Shown one piece after another: positions 6,736 to 14,421 of a stretch of DNA of 15,057 nucleotides; the stretch's first letter is position 1, and every line of letters starts with the position of its first letter. The stretch comes from JBCBKZ01 sp039026975 (GTDB taxonomy: Bacteria; Bacteroidota; Bacteroidia; J057), in assembly GCA_039026975.1 (NCBI GenBank), contig JBCCLI010000137.1, forward strand, positions 1 to 15,057, written 5' to 3'. Both the position numbers and the translations under genes were made by a program. The notes beneath the pieces were generated by a model. That model saw nothing but the letters and a program-made list of their open reading frames with translations. It did no database searches and was not told where the DNA came from.

Positions 6736-9700
6736 ATGGAAGAGTTAATCAACGATCCAAAATTCCAGAAGAAGTTAATAGATATAGCAAACGAAACGGG
6801 TAGTCCTTATAATGAAATTCAGCAGGATGCTGCCGACTGTTTGAAAGAATTATATACCCTACACCAGCCCCTGGCTAATGTATTAGGTCTACAGGTGGCT
6901 AATTATATTTTATCTCGCGGATTTAATAAATCAATAGATGTCAATCCCAATGAAATAAGAGAATTAACCAAGCTAGCCAGAGGGAATTCCATTGCCTTTG
7001 TAATGACCCATAAGACCTACCTGGATATGTTTGTTCTGGCAGTAACCCTAGGGCGTCATGGCATTCCCTTCCCTTACACCTTTGCTGGCATAAATATGGA
7101 CTTCATGGGTTTTGGGCAGTTGGCGCGGCAGAATGGGGTCATTTTTATCCGGCGTTCCTTCAAAGATGACAAGGTATATAAAGCAGCCTTGAGGCATTTT
7201 ATCGCTTCCCTGGTAAAAAATAGTTCGCATTTCATGTGGGCTATTGAAGGAACACGCTCGCGCACAGGTAAGCTGGTCTGGCCTAAGGTAGGTATTCTCA
7301 AGTATATCAGGGAAGCAGAGGAACTGTCTAATCAGCAGGTAAAGTACGTCCCGGTTTCCATAGTCTATGATTTGATTCCGGATGTAGCTGAAATGACCCG
7401 TGAAGGACGTGGTAAGCAGAAGAGGCCTGAAAGCCTGGAATGGTTCCTAAACTACGTAAGAAAAATGGATGGTAATTTTGGAAGAATATCTATCCGTTTT
7501 GGGGAGCCGGTGGAGATCAATAAGGAAAACTCAGTAGAAATTGTCAATGTAGGGACCTTTACCGCACCTAAATCCAGAAAGCTTTCCCGTTTTTCATTAG
7601 AACTGGTTCATAAGATCAATCAGGTTACTCCGGTAACTACCACCTCCCTTATCTGCATTTCTCTCCTCTCTAAATTTGCCCTTAATAAGGAAACCATCCA
7701 GAATGATGTGGTAGACCTAATGAAACTGATTGAGAGCTACAAGCCAGATGTACTGGTAGACCGCGGAAATCCCATTGGTAGGAGTGTGCAAGTAGGGCTC
7801 AACTTACTTCAGCGGGCCAATCTGATCCTGAGGCATGGAGAGGCCCTGGAAGCCAAGTACGTACTTAACTCAGAAAACTACCTCCAGGCCACCTATTATG
7901 CTAATATGTCTGTGCACCACTTGTACCACAGGGCATTTATAGAATTGGCACTGCTGAAGTCAGCAGAAGCAAGACCCGCCTCCCGACAAGAAGCTTTCTG
8001 GAAGGAAATTATGGCCCTGCGTGCCTTATTTAAGTTTGAGTTTTTCTATTCTATGAAAATGCAATTTTCTGATGAAATAGAAGCTAATCTGGAAATTCTC
8101 ACCAAGAACTGGGTACAACTCATAGCCGCCCCTAAATCTCAAAAAACGGCCTTTTTTGAAACGCAAGAGATGATCGTAGCGCCGGTAGTGCTACATTCTT
8201 ATATAGAAGCCTACAGAGTGGTAGTCCATGCCTTACAGGGATGGAACCCACATCATAAATTTGATGAAGAGACCTTTATTGAGTCCTGCCTTTTCTTAAG
8301 TGAGGAGCTGCACTGGCAGGGACGCATCCAAAGGGTAGGGTCTATATCCAAGCCCTTTATTCAGAATGGAATCCGACTGGTACAAAACCTCGACCTTATC
8401 CCTACAGCTGAGGATCATAAGAAGAAAGAGATAGAGGCCTTTATGGAAAGGCTCAGCCAAATCTCTCAAAAGATTAAATGGCTGCAAGGAATTATCCTCG
8501 CCAAACCTATCAAGACAGAGTCTACTATTCCCCTTGCCAGAGAAATCGTACCTGGCTCCAAGACAGAGATCCTCACACAGGCTATCATGGAGGGAGAGGC
8601 CGGACCCCAGATCGGTGCCTTCTTCGATTTAGACCGGACACTGATCAAAAGCTTTTCCGCCAAAGGCTTCTTTAAGACCAGGCTGTTAAGTGGAAAAATG
8701 TCCACGAAAGAAATAGTATCTCAATTTGCAGGCGTTTTAGTGTACGCTACAGGGCAAGGGAACTTTGCTGGACTCGCCGCCGTAGGTGCGCAGGGCGTAA
8801 AGGGAGTGAAAGAGGAGGTGTTTATAGAAGTAGGAGAACAGGTATATCAAAAGCAATTGGCAGACCAGATTTACCCTGAATCTCGTGCCCTTGTTAACGC
8901 ACACCTCGCAAAAGGACATACGGTAGCCATTATATCAGCAGCTACCCCTTACCAGGTAAATCCAGTGGCCAGAGACCTTAATATCAAGCACGTCATGTGT
9001 ACGCGCATGGAAGTAGAGGAGGGAGAATTTACCGGTAATATAGTGGAGCCGGCATGCTGGGGAGAAGGGAAAGCTTATGCAGCTACAGAGCTAGCCAAGG
9101 AATATGAGCTTGACCTCCCCAAGAGTTATTTTTATACAGACAGTGCCTCAGATGCGCCTTTACTGGAATTGGTGGGGAATCCCCGACCTATCAATCCAGA
9201 TACTAAACTTTCAGCCCTGGCATTCAAGAATAACTGGCCCATTTTCAGATTTAATGATGAAGAGCGCACAGGCCTTATGAATATCATCCGAACAGGTGCG
9301 GCGCTCGGTAGCCTGGCCCCGGCAGCTATTTCTGCCGTAGCTAAAGGAGCTTTAAACCTATCCTTCCAGGAAGGCGTTAATTCCCTGATGGCTACAGTAG
9401 GTGACCTTGTGGTGGCAGCAGCCGGCATAGAGTTAGTAGTGAAAGGAGAGGAGCATCTATGGGCCAAGCGTCCGGCAGTATTCATCTTCAACCATCAGAG
9501 TAGTGCAGATGTGTTTATTGTATCTAAACTGATACGGAAAAATGCTACTGGTATAGCCAAAAAGGAGCTGAAAACCATGCCCATCATCGGTCAGTTAATG
9601 ATGGCGGCAGGTGTCATATTCATCGACCGAAAAAACAGAGAAAAGGCTATAGAGGCCATGAAGCCGGCAGTGGAAGCCCTGAAAGAGGGTACTTCTATTA

Positions 9701-10077
9701 TCATTTTCCCTGAAGGAACAAGGAGTAAAGACTACAAACTGGGGGCTTTCAAAAAGGGGGCCTTCCATTTAGCCATGCAAGCTAAAGTACCTATAGTTCC
9801 AGTGGTGATCCGAAATGCCCATGATGCTATGCCACGTGGTACTAACCTGTTTAGATCTGCTGCTATAGAGGTTATTGCGCTTCCACCTATTTCTACCAGC
9901 CGATGGAAGAAAGAGCACCTAAATCAGAAAATTGATAAGATTCGTAATTTATTTCTGAAAGAATTAGGACAGGAAGAGCCTAAGCCCAAGAAATCCAGAG
10001 TTAAAGCTAAGTCTAATGGGACTGGTAAATCTAATGGGACTAGTCAGAAGGCGGTGAATCCCCAAGAGCATGTTTAA
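6736..10077 (+). CDS. Tri-domain PlsB-like GPAT / HAD-IB phosphatase / PlsC-like LPAAT fusion
   Basis: 1113 residues with three catalytic modules. The N-terminal PlsB-type glycerol-3-phosphate acyltransferase (about 60-300) has HKTYLD (H92, D97), GVIFIRRSF (134-142) and EGTRSRTGKL (171-180). A long helical linker (about 300-620) follows. The HAD subclass IB (SerB-like) phosphatase (about 625-840) has DLDRT (D631, D633), ISAATP (S734), EGK (K779) and TDSASD (D802, D806). The C-terminal PlsC-type acyltransferase (about 905-1055) has NHQSSAD (H920, D925), FPEGTRS (991-997) and VPIVPVVI. All key residues are present. The order suggests G3P to lysophosphatidate to phosphatidate, with the HAD domain possibly giving diacylglycerol; the HAD substrate is unproven. 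Mycobacteria have separate PlsB2 and SerB-PlsC proteins, which here appear as one chain. The lysine-rich tail (1082-1106) contains a short tandem repeat. Confidence 0.92.
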   Translation: MEELINDPKFQKKLIDIANETGSPYNEIQQDAADCLKELYTLHQPLANVLGLQVANYILSRGFNKSIDVNPNEIRELTKLARGNSIAFVMTHKTYLDMFVLAVTLGRHGIPFPYTFAGINMDFMGFGQLARQNGVIFIRRSFKDDKVYKAALRHFIASLVKNSSHFMWAIEGTRSRTGKLVWPKVGILKYIREAEELSNQQVKYVPVSIVYDLIPDVAEMTREGRGKQKRPESLEWFLNYVRKMDGNFGRISIRFGEPVEINKENSVEIVNVGTFTAPKSRKLSRFSLELVHKINQVTPVTTTSLICISLLSKFALNKETIQNDVVDLMKLIESYKPDVLVDRGNPIGRSVQVGLNLLQRANLILRHGEALEAKYVLNSENYLQATYYANMSVHHLYHRAFIELALLKSAEARPASRQEAFWKEIMALRALFKFEFFYSMKMQFSDEIEANLEILTKNWVQLIAAPKSQKTAFFETQEMIVAPVVLHSYIEAYRVVVHALQGWNPHHKFDEETFIESCLFLSEELHWQGRIQRVGSISKPFIQNGIRLVQNLDLIPTAEDHKKKEIEAFMERLSQISQKIKWLQGIILAKPIKTESTIPLAREIVPGSKTEILTQAIMEGEAGPQIGAFFDLDRTLIKSFSAKGFFKTRLLSGKMSTKEIVSQFAGVLVYATGQGNFAGLAAVGAQGVKGVKEEVFIEVGEQVYQKQLADQIYPESRALVNAHLAKGHTVAIISAATPYQVNPVARDLNIKHVMCTRMEVEEGEFTGNIVEPACWGEGKAYAATELAKEYELDLPKSYFYTDSASDAPLLELVGNPRPINPDTKLSALAFKNNWPIFRFNDEERTGLMNIIRTGAALGSLAPAAISAVAKGALNLSFQEGVNSLMATVGDLVVAAAGIELVVKGEEHLWAKRPAVFIFNHQSSADVFIVSKLIRKNATGIAKKELKTMPIIGQLMMAAGVIFIDRKNREKAIEAMKPAVEALKEGTSIIIFPEGTRSKDYKLGAFKKGAFHLAMQAKVPIVPVVIRNAHDAMPRGTNLFRSAAIEVIALPPISTSRWKKEHLNQKIDKIRNLFLKELGQEEPKPKKSRVKAKSNGTGKSNGTSQKAVNPQEHV
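10012..10041 (+). repeat. 18-bp-period repeat in the acyltransferase tail
   Basis: TCTAATGGGACT occurs at 10012-10023 and again at 10030-10041, encoding two SNGT units in the basic, low-complexity C-terminus. It is probably a slipped-strand duplication in a flexible tail. Confidence 0.6.
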
Positions 10078-10092
10078 AATAGAAAGCTAACA

Positions 10093-10119
10093 GAAGAACC
10101 CCTGCTTGGTGGGTTCTTC
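10093..10119. terminator. Strong hairpin between convergent acyltransferase genes
   Basis: GAAGAACCC (10093-10101) pairs perfectly with GGGTTCTTC (10111-10119), a 9-bp stem with a 9-base loop, 16 bases after the stop of the fusion gene. Read from the minus strand it is followed by a T-rich stretch (CTTTCTATTTT), so it should terminate WS/DGAT transcripts best and may also stop the + strand transcript. Confidence 0.65.
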
Positions 10120-10153
10120 CAGGCAGGGATTCAGCTAAGACTTAGGGTTGTTA

Positions 10154-10169
10154 ACAGGCCAACGCCTGT
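10154..10169 (-). terminator. Second small hairpin just after the WS/DGAT stop
   Basis: ACAGGC (10154-10159) and GCCTGT (10164-10169) form a 6-bp stem with a 4-base loop, 6 bases beyond the WS/DGAT stop codon. It may assist termination; there is no T-run of its own. Confidence 0.3.
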
Positions 10170-10175
10170 AAACGC

Positions 10176-11990
10176 CTATAACTTTGGAATCTTAGATAAG
10201 ATGGCACCTAGTTTCATGGCTTTTTCTGTGTCTCCGTCGATCTTGAGTCTGCCTTGAATGAAGGCGGATTGTAAACTCATATCTCCTTTTCCTATCCTGA
10301 TCAGATGCTTATCATCAATGGTGAAGGTTACATCTGGATCTTTAGCCTTTCCCTTACTAACTACACCTGGGGACTTATTTAGGTCAATCTTCCAATCCCT
10401 AGGTACATCTCCCGTTACCTGAAACTGGAACAATCCATTGTTAGGCTTAATGTGTTCTGCGTTAAGTTTAAGCTGCTTTCTCACATGCGTAAAAAGCGCA
10501 TCTGACTGAGCCTTCTTTGGGGTTTTCTTAACTGTACGCTTCTTATTCTCAAGTTTTAATATCTCAGTTTCCAGTTCATTAGCTGATTCTCGTAAATATT
10601 TTGAGAACATATCCAGGTCAGGCATAGTCCTGGCGTCAGAGGTAGGACTGATGGTAATGAGTCCATTATAACTAAAGACTGTGATGATGAGGCCCATTCC
10701 ATCTATGATGGGGGCCATACCCATGACAGATAATAGTTTATGTCCGCTGAGGTAAAGGGGAAATTGGGGTCCAGGTACATTAGTGATGACCACGTTAAAG
10801 ACCGGATTGTGCATTTCAGAAATCTGAAAGCGAGAATATAGGCGTGCTGCCTGATTAGCTATCCCAAAGGGAACGGCCTCTGACATATGGGCAAGCGTTT
10901 TGGCCCCTATGGCCCCATGATAGGTTTTCCCTCTGATGGTATTTTCCTGTATAGTCTCCAGGCGTTCTATGGGATCTTCTATGTTAGTGGCTAATTGTAC
11001 CAGCATGGAAGAAATTTGATTCCCGTTTTGCTTTTCTTCAGCAGTATTTCGTGTGGAAATGGGGACCATAGCCACCAAGGGTTTAATGGGCAGCTTGTCT
11101 TTTTCTAGCAAGTACCTCCTGAGGGCACCAGCACAAATTCCAAGGACTACATCATTCAAGGTGGTGTCCATAATCCTTTTCAGTGCCTTCACCCTTTCCA
11201 GGGAAAGAATGGCAGTATTCCACCTTCTCTGAGCGGAAATAATTCCGTTCAAGGGGGTAGCAGGAGCCGTAAACGGGGCAGTGGGTAATTTTGCTTTCTG
11301 TACCCTTGTAAGCACCCCTGCCTTGAAAGAGGCTGACAAGGCTTCATTAATCAGTTTAGGGAACTTTAGGGGTTTTTCTATGAAGCTTAAGCTGCTTTTC
11401 AGCATGATGGACAGCTCATTAGGTAGTGCTTTAGGCTTGTATGGCTTAGGCTCCGGTATGGGACGTTCTTCCGGGGACAGATCAAATATAAGACTAAATA
11501 AGCCAGTACTTCCTATGCCATCTACGGCAACATGGTGGATCTTGGAGATGATAGCTACAGACCCCTTAGGTACCTGGGGGATAGTATCCAGGCCTTCTAC
11601 AAAAGTAAATGACCATAGAGGGCGCGACTGGTCCAGGGGTTCACTAAAAATCTGATTGGCCACCTTCCTAAGGGCTTTCCAATTTCCAGGCCGAGGCAGT
11701 GCAATGTGGTGCACATGCATATCAATGTCGAAGTTAGGATCATCTACCCAGTAAGGATAGTCTATGCTGAGGGGTACATAAACCAGTCGCTTACGTAAGT
11801 TCGGAACCGTATGTATACGGGAAAGGATGGTAGCTCTAAATCTTTCGAAATCAATAGATCCTTCAAGTACGCCTAAGCCACCTATGTGCATGGGACTGGT
11901 TGGTGTTTCTGCATATAGAAAGGTAGCGTCCAACCCACTAATAGCTTCTAAGTCTGTCCCTTTAAGTTGTTTGAGTATTTTATTTACCAT
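10176..11990 (-). CDS. Wax ester synthase/diacylglycerol O-acyltransferase (WS/DGAT) with C-terminal SCP2 domain
   Basis: Transfers an acyl group from acyl-CoA to diacylglycerol or a fatty alcohol, giving triacylglycerol or wax esters. From the ATG at 11990 it has 604 residues. It starts with the family's SGLDATFLYAETPTSPMHIGG (about 18-38), then PLDQSRPLW and the catalytic HHVAVDG (H152, H153, D157). It continues with LNDVVLGICAGALRRYL and the conserved late block VVITNVPGPQFPLYLSGHKL. A lysine-rich linker (about 482-495) leads to an SCP2/sterol-carrier-like domain (about 499-600) with DVTFTIDDKHLIRIGKGD. Typical WS/DGATs are about 450-500 residues and lack SCP2, which binds lipids in a hydrophobic tunnel. 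A GTG at 12035 would add 15 residues. The ATG is preferred because the family motif then starts close to the N-terminus, but AAAGG upstream of the GTG keeps that option open. Confidence 0.92.
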   Translation of the reverse strand: MVNKILKQLKGTDLEAISGLDATFLYAETPTSPMHIGGLGVLEGSIDFERFRATILSRIHTVPNLRKRLVYVPLSIDYPYWVDDPNFDIDMHVHHIALPRPGNWKALRKVANQIFSEPLDQSRPLWSFTFVEGLDTIPQVPKGSVAIISKIHHVAVDGIGSTGLFSLIFDLSPEERPIPEPKPYKPKALPNELSIMLKSSLSFIEKPLKFPKLINEALSASFKAGVLTRVQKAKLPTAPFTAPATPLNGIISAQRRWNTAILSLERVKALKRIMDTTLNDVVLGICAGALRRYLLEKDKLPIKPLVAMVPISTRNTAEEKQNGNQISSMLVQLATNIEDPIERLETIQENTIRGKTYHGAIGAKTLAHMSEAVPFGIANQAARLYSRFQISEMHNPVFNVVITNVPGPQFPLYLSGHKLLSVMGMAPIIDGMGLIITVFSYNGLITISPTSDARTMPDLDMFSKYLRESANELETEILKLENKKRTVKKTPKKAQSDALFTHVRKQLKLNAEHIKPNNGLFQFQVTGDVPRDWKIDLNKSPGVVSKGKAKDPDVTFTIDDKHLIRIGKGDMSLQSAFIQGRLKIDGDTEKAMKLGAILSKIPKL

Positions 11991-12075
11991 CCGTAATCTT
12001 TTAGTCAGTATTGGAAGATAAAAACTTTTATCCACAATACTGCCTTTATTTCCCTAATTTTAAAGCTGTTATAAA

Positions 12076-12096
12076 GGAATAATCCTAGTTTATTCC
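12076..12096. promoter_or_regulatory. Perfect 7-7-7 dyad in the WS/DGAT-regulator divergent promoter
   Basis: GGAATAA (12076-12082) and TTATTCC (12090-12096) are perfect inverted copies separated by 7 bases. They sit midway in the short region between the WS/DGAT start and the coiled-coil gene start. A dimeric repressor or activator controlling both directions would fit. A clear -7/-33 pair is not visible on either strand. Confidence 0.45.
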
Positions 12097-12118
12097 AATT
12101 ACTTAAACTGAAGGTAGC

Positions 12119-12640
12119 ATGTCTCCAAAGAAAGATGAAACAGCCTCATTTATGCTTAGGTTTACGCAGAAAATTTTCAACAGTGAAAATGGGGAGCCCC
12201 AGGTACAGTGGAGAGGAAATATCCGGCACGTACAGGGAGGGGAGGAAAAACGGTTTTCTGATTTCGATGAAGCCCTGGGATTTATCCAAAGTAAATTGGC
12301 TGATCTCACCATAGGAGCCATGGAAGATAAACCGCTCGAAGAACAAAAGGGTATTTTATCCAAGAGCTTTGACCTTTGGAAGAAAATGGCTGTGGATGGT
12401 CCCAGGCTTATGATGGAAACCATAAAGGATCCCAAGAAGCAGGTGGAACAGCTTCAAGACCAAATCCAGGACCAGATAGAACAAGTAAAAGGAGGATTTA
12501 CCCAAAAGTTAGAACTAAACTCATGGTTAGCAGCTTCTAAGAATGACTACCAACAAATCATGCAGACCCTAGGGCAACTATCTAAAGATATTGCTGAGCT
12601 AAATGAAAAGGTAGATCAGTTGTCCAAAAATAGCGATTAA
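12119..12640 (+). CDS. Coiled-coil protein with a short N-terminal conserved-looking domain
   Basis: A 173-residue soluble protein. Residues 9-62 (SFMLRFTQKIF...WRGNIRHVQGGEEKRFSDFDEALGFIQ) match in pattern a small uncharacterised domain, a strand-rich unit with W-R-G-x-I-x-H-V, which I recall from cyanobacterial and Chloroflexi proteins; the name is not known to me. Residues 75-103 are amphipathic, and 99-128 and 142-171 have strong coiled-coil character (QLQDQIQDQIEQVK, then LSKDIAELNEKVDQL). The second half is thus phasin-like in composition. Its stop codon overlaps the next gene's ATG by one base (TAATG), so it is translationally coupled to the regulator. It may be another inclusion-associated protein, or a sensor or partner of the regulator; the sequence does not decide. 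Confidence 0.6.
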   Translation: MSPKKDETASFMLRFTQKIFNSENGEPQVQWRGNIRHVQGGEEKRFSDFDEALGFIQSKLADLTIGAMEDKPLEEQKGILSKSFDLWKKMAVDGPRLMMETIKDPKKQVEQLQDQIQDQIEQVKGGFTQKLELNSWLAASKNDYQQIMQTLGQLSKDIAELNEKVDQLSKNSD

Positions 12641-13455
12641 TGATTGCGGCCGAAGACCAGATAGAATTATTGCTGGCCAAAAAGGATACTGCTACTATTC
12701 AGGTTCAGACACTAGGTAGCTTCCAGCTTTGGCGTTCCTCCTCATTGGTACATCCGAAGGAGTGGGGCAGGGATGTTTCTATCCAACTCTTCCAGTTTTT
12801 TGTGACTAATCGGCATAGACATGGCCTGCATAAAGAACTCATTATTGATCGGATATGGGATGATCTGGATCCCAAGTCTGGAGAACAAAATTTTAAGGTA
12901 GCTCATCACGGTGTGAGTAAGGTATTAGAGCCTGAGCGGAAAAGTAGAGCAGAGTCTAAATACATCATTAGGCAAGGCCCTACCTACCATCTTGATTTAT
13001 CAAATATTTGGCTAGATGTAGAAGCGCTTGATCAACTTATTGCTTTGGGTAACCAAACCCTTACAGATCAACCAAAACTGGCCCAAAGAGCATACCGCGA
13101 GGCTACGGAACTTTACCAGGGATCTTATTTACCTGCACGCTTGTATGATGACTGGACCAGTGAAGAACGCGAGCGTGTTCAGCTATTAACCTTAGGAGCT
13201 TTCATCAGCCTGAGCGAATTATTGATTAGGGAGAATCCCATGGAGAGTATTCGTCTGACCCAGCAAGCCTTACAAATTGATTCTACCTGGGAAGATGCCT
13301 ACCGCATTCAGATGGAAGCTTATCTGGAGAAAGGGAATAGGCCCATGGCCATTAAAACCTACCACCAATGTGAGGGAATCCTTGAGAAAGAGTTTGGGGT
13401 AGAACCCCTGCCGGAAACCCAGCAAATTTATCGTAAGATTAGGGGTAAACAATAG
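12640..13455 (+). CDS. SARP/BTAD-family transcriptional regulator
   Basis: 271 residues with the compact SARP plan. An OmpR-type winged helix-turn-helix spans about 20-119 (VQTLGSFQLWR; helices with LIIDRIWDD and KVAHHGVSKVLEPER; wing YIIRQGPTYHLDL). A bacterial transcriptional activator (BTAD) domain spans about 127-270, with DDWTSEERERV at 170-180 and the closing YHQCEGILEKEFGVEPLPET. No NB-ARC or sensor domain follows, so it is a stand-alone regulator like ActII-ORF4. SARPs are best known as activators of actinobacterial biosynthetic clusters and bind heptamer direct repeats of 11-bp period. Such repeats lie upstream of the phasin-like operon at 1661-1689, making it a candidate target (inference). 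Overlap with the preceding gene implies co-expression. Confidence 0.87.
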   Translation: MIAAEDQIELLLAKKDTATIQVQTLGSFQLWRSSSLVHPKEWGRDVSIQLFQFFVTNRHRHGLHKELIIDRIWDDLDPKSGEQNFKVAHHGVSKVLEPERKSRAESKYIIRQGPTYHLDLSNIWLDVEALDQLIALGNQTLTDQPKLAQRAYREATELYQGSYLPARLYDDWTSEERERVQLLTLGAFISLSELLIRENPMESIRLTQQALQIDSTWEDAYRIQMEAYLEKGNRPMAIKTYHQCEGILEKEFGVEPLPETQQIYRKIRGKQ

Positions 13456-13491
13456 ATTAGAGTATTCTTCATCAGCCTGGTAAAGTGATAA

Positions 13492-13509
13492 TCAGCTTTG
13501 AAAAGCTGA
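13492..13509. terminator. Hairpin downstream of the regulator
   Basis: TCAGCTT (13492-13498) pairs with AAGCTGA (13503-13509) around a TGAA tetraloop, 37 bases after the regulator's stop. There is no T-run, so it is only a possible terminator of the 12119-13455 operon. Confidence 0.35.
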
Positions 13510-13615
13510 ATTCAGAGAAAGTTTGGGTGCTATCTAATTATGCCGAGAAAAGTGCTGTGGTTGTAAACTCCCTACTATCTATGAGAACTAACAATATAAA
13601 AGCAAAGTTCTACTC

Positions 13616-13933
13616 TTAATGCCTACTCCACGGAGTGGGAAAAGGGAAAGAGGCCTTCACCATTTTTTTCAAAGTTTTCTTCACAACATAAACAGTAATT
13701 GCTATTACTGCTACATCATCAATGATGATAGGAAATGGATCAAAAATAACATACAATGTTGATAGGAACGAAGTAGCTATGGATTTGGCGATAACTGTGA
13801 AATTAATGAAGAATAAAGAGATTCTTGCGCCTAATGCTTCCATAAATTGTTCAGGGTCTGATAAGTAGGACCAAATACCCAAAAAACTACCAATAACTAA
13901 TAAAGAACCTGCCACCCATAAAAATATTTCCAT
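13616..13933 (-). CDS. Small membrane protein, possibly DUF1232-like
   Basis: 105 residues with hydrophobic segments at about 4-24, 38-62 and 67-85, suggesting two or three membrane helices. The stretch DPFPIIIDDVAVIAITVYVVKK (starting at residue 65) resembles the P-D-x-I-P-x-x-x-D-D signature of DUF1232/YkvA-like membrane proteins, although the usual preceding residues are not all there. The C-terminus is basic and proline-rich. No function can be assigned. It is read towards the regulator operon and is probably a single-gene unit unrelated to the lipid genes. Confidence 0.6.
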   Translation of the reverse strand: MEIFLWVAGSLLVIGSFLGIWSYLSDPEQFMEALGARISLFFINFTVIAKSIATSFLSTLYVIFDPFPIIIDDVAVIAITVYVVKKTLKKMVKASFPFPTPWSRH

Positions 13934-14030
13934 AAAAAGTTTAATTTAATTCTCAATAAGAAAATATATCATATAATGTTATTACGAATTCAATCTGATA
14001 GTGTTCAGTAAATATTTTCCTAGGTTCAAG

Positions 14031-14054
14031 TATGTCCTATTTTGACTGGACATA
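14031..14054. repeat. Perfect inverted repeat TATGTCC-N10-GGACATA
   Basis: TATGTCC (14031-14037) and GGACATA (14048-14054) are exact inverted copies separated by 10 bases. The 17-base centre-to-centre spacing is compatible with an operator for a dimeric regulator. It lies about 100 bases upstream of the small membrane protein gene. Confidence 0.5.
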
Positions 14055-14098
14055 TCTTTCTCCGATTAGTTATTAGTTTTTTATTCACCTGGCGGATT

Positions 14099-14128
14099 GG
14101 ACTATACAAATTGTATGAAGTTTAGTCC
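14099..14128. repeat. Nested inverted repeat
   Basis: GGACTA (14099-14104) pairs with TAGTCC (14123-14128). Inside it, TACAA (14105-14109) pairs with TTGTA (14111-14115), leaving an asymmetric bulge at 14116-14122. It could fold as an RNA or cruciform hairpin; there is no T-run. Confidence 0.4.
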
Positions 14129-14421
14129 TTCATGAGTAGAATTTAACTTGCTATCTATACACACTCATTAATCTACAGCTGCCTATCTGTCTGTTAGCTA
14201 TCTATTTTTTCAATTGATAAAGCCTTGCTCCGAAGGTTAAATCAAGACTTCTTTTGTAAAAAATATTTTTCCTAACTGCGTATTACAGCCGCAAAATTAA
14301 GAACCCATTTAATCGGAAGATATGGAAGAAAATTATAAGGGAATTTCTTGATAGATTATATCATACTTACATGAGCCTAGAAGAAATTAGGGGTTTTCAC
14401 TATCTCAGTGATCCGCTACTA

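Larger units (their letters stand above)
13934..14421. other. 488-bp gene-free AT-rich interval with inverted repeats
   Basis: No credible coding sequence lies here. Part of it must hold the promoter of the small membrane protein; the region just upstream of that gene is very AT-rich. Two clear inverted repeats (14031-14054 and 14099-14128) are listed separately. A weak TCACT/AGTGA hairpin (14397-14411) lies just downstream of the EthD-like gene and might be its terminator. Confidence 0.5.

Noticed and set aside
9132..9491. 119-codon open frame on the - strand within the acyltransferase fusion
   Set aside because: It lies opposite the HAD/PlsC coding sequence with all catalytic motifs on the other strand; the product is low-complexity and unlike any family I know.
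11281..11655. 124-codon open frame on the + strand within WS/DGAT
   Set aside because: It is antisense to the conserved HHxxxDG region of the WS/DGAT and has no start context or motif.
12103..12435. 110-codon open frame on the - strand
   Set aside because: It is antisense to the coiled-coil gene, whose one-base overlap with the regulator supports the + strand reading.
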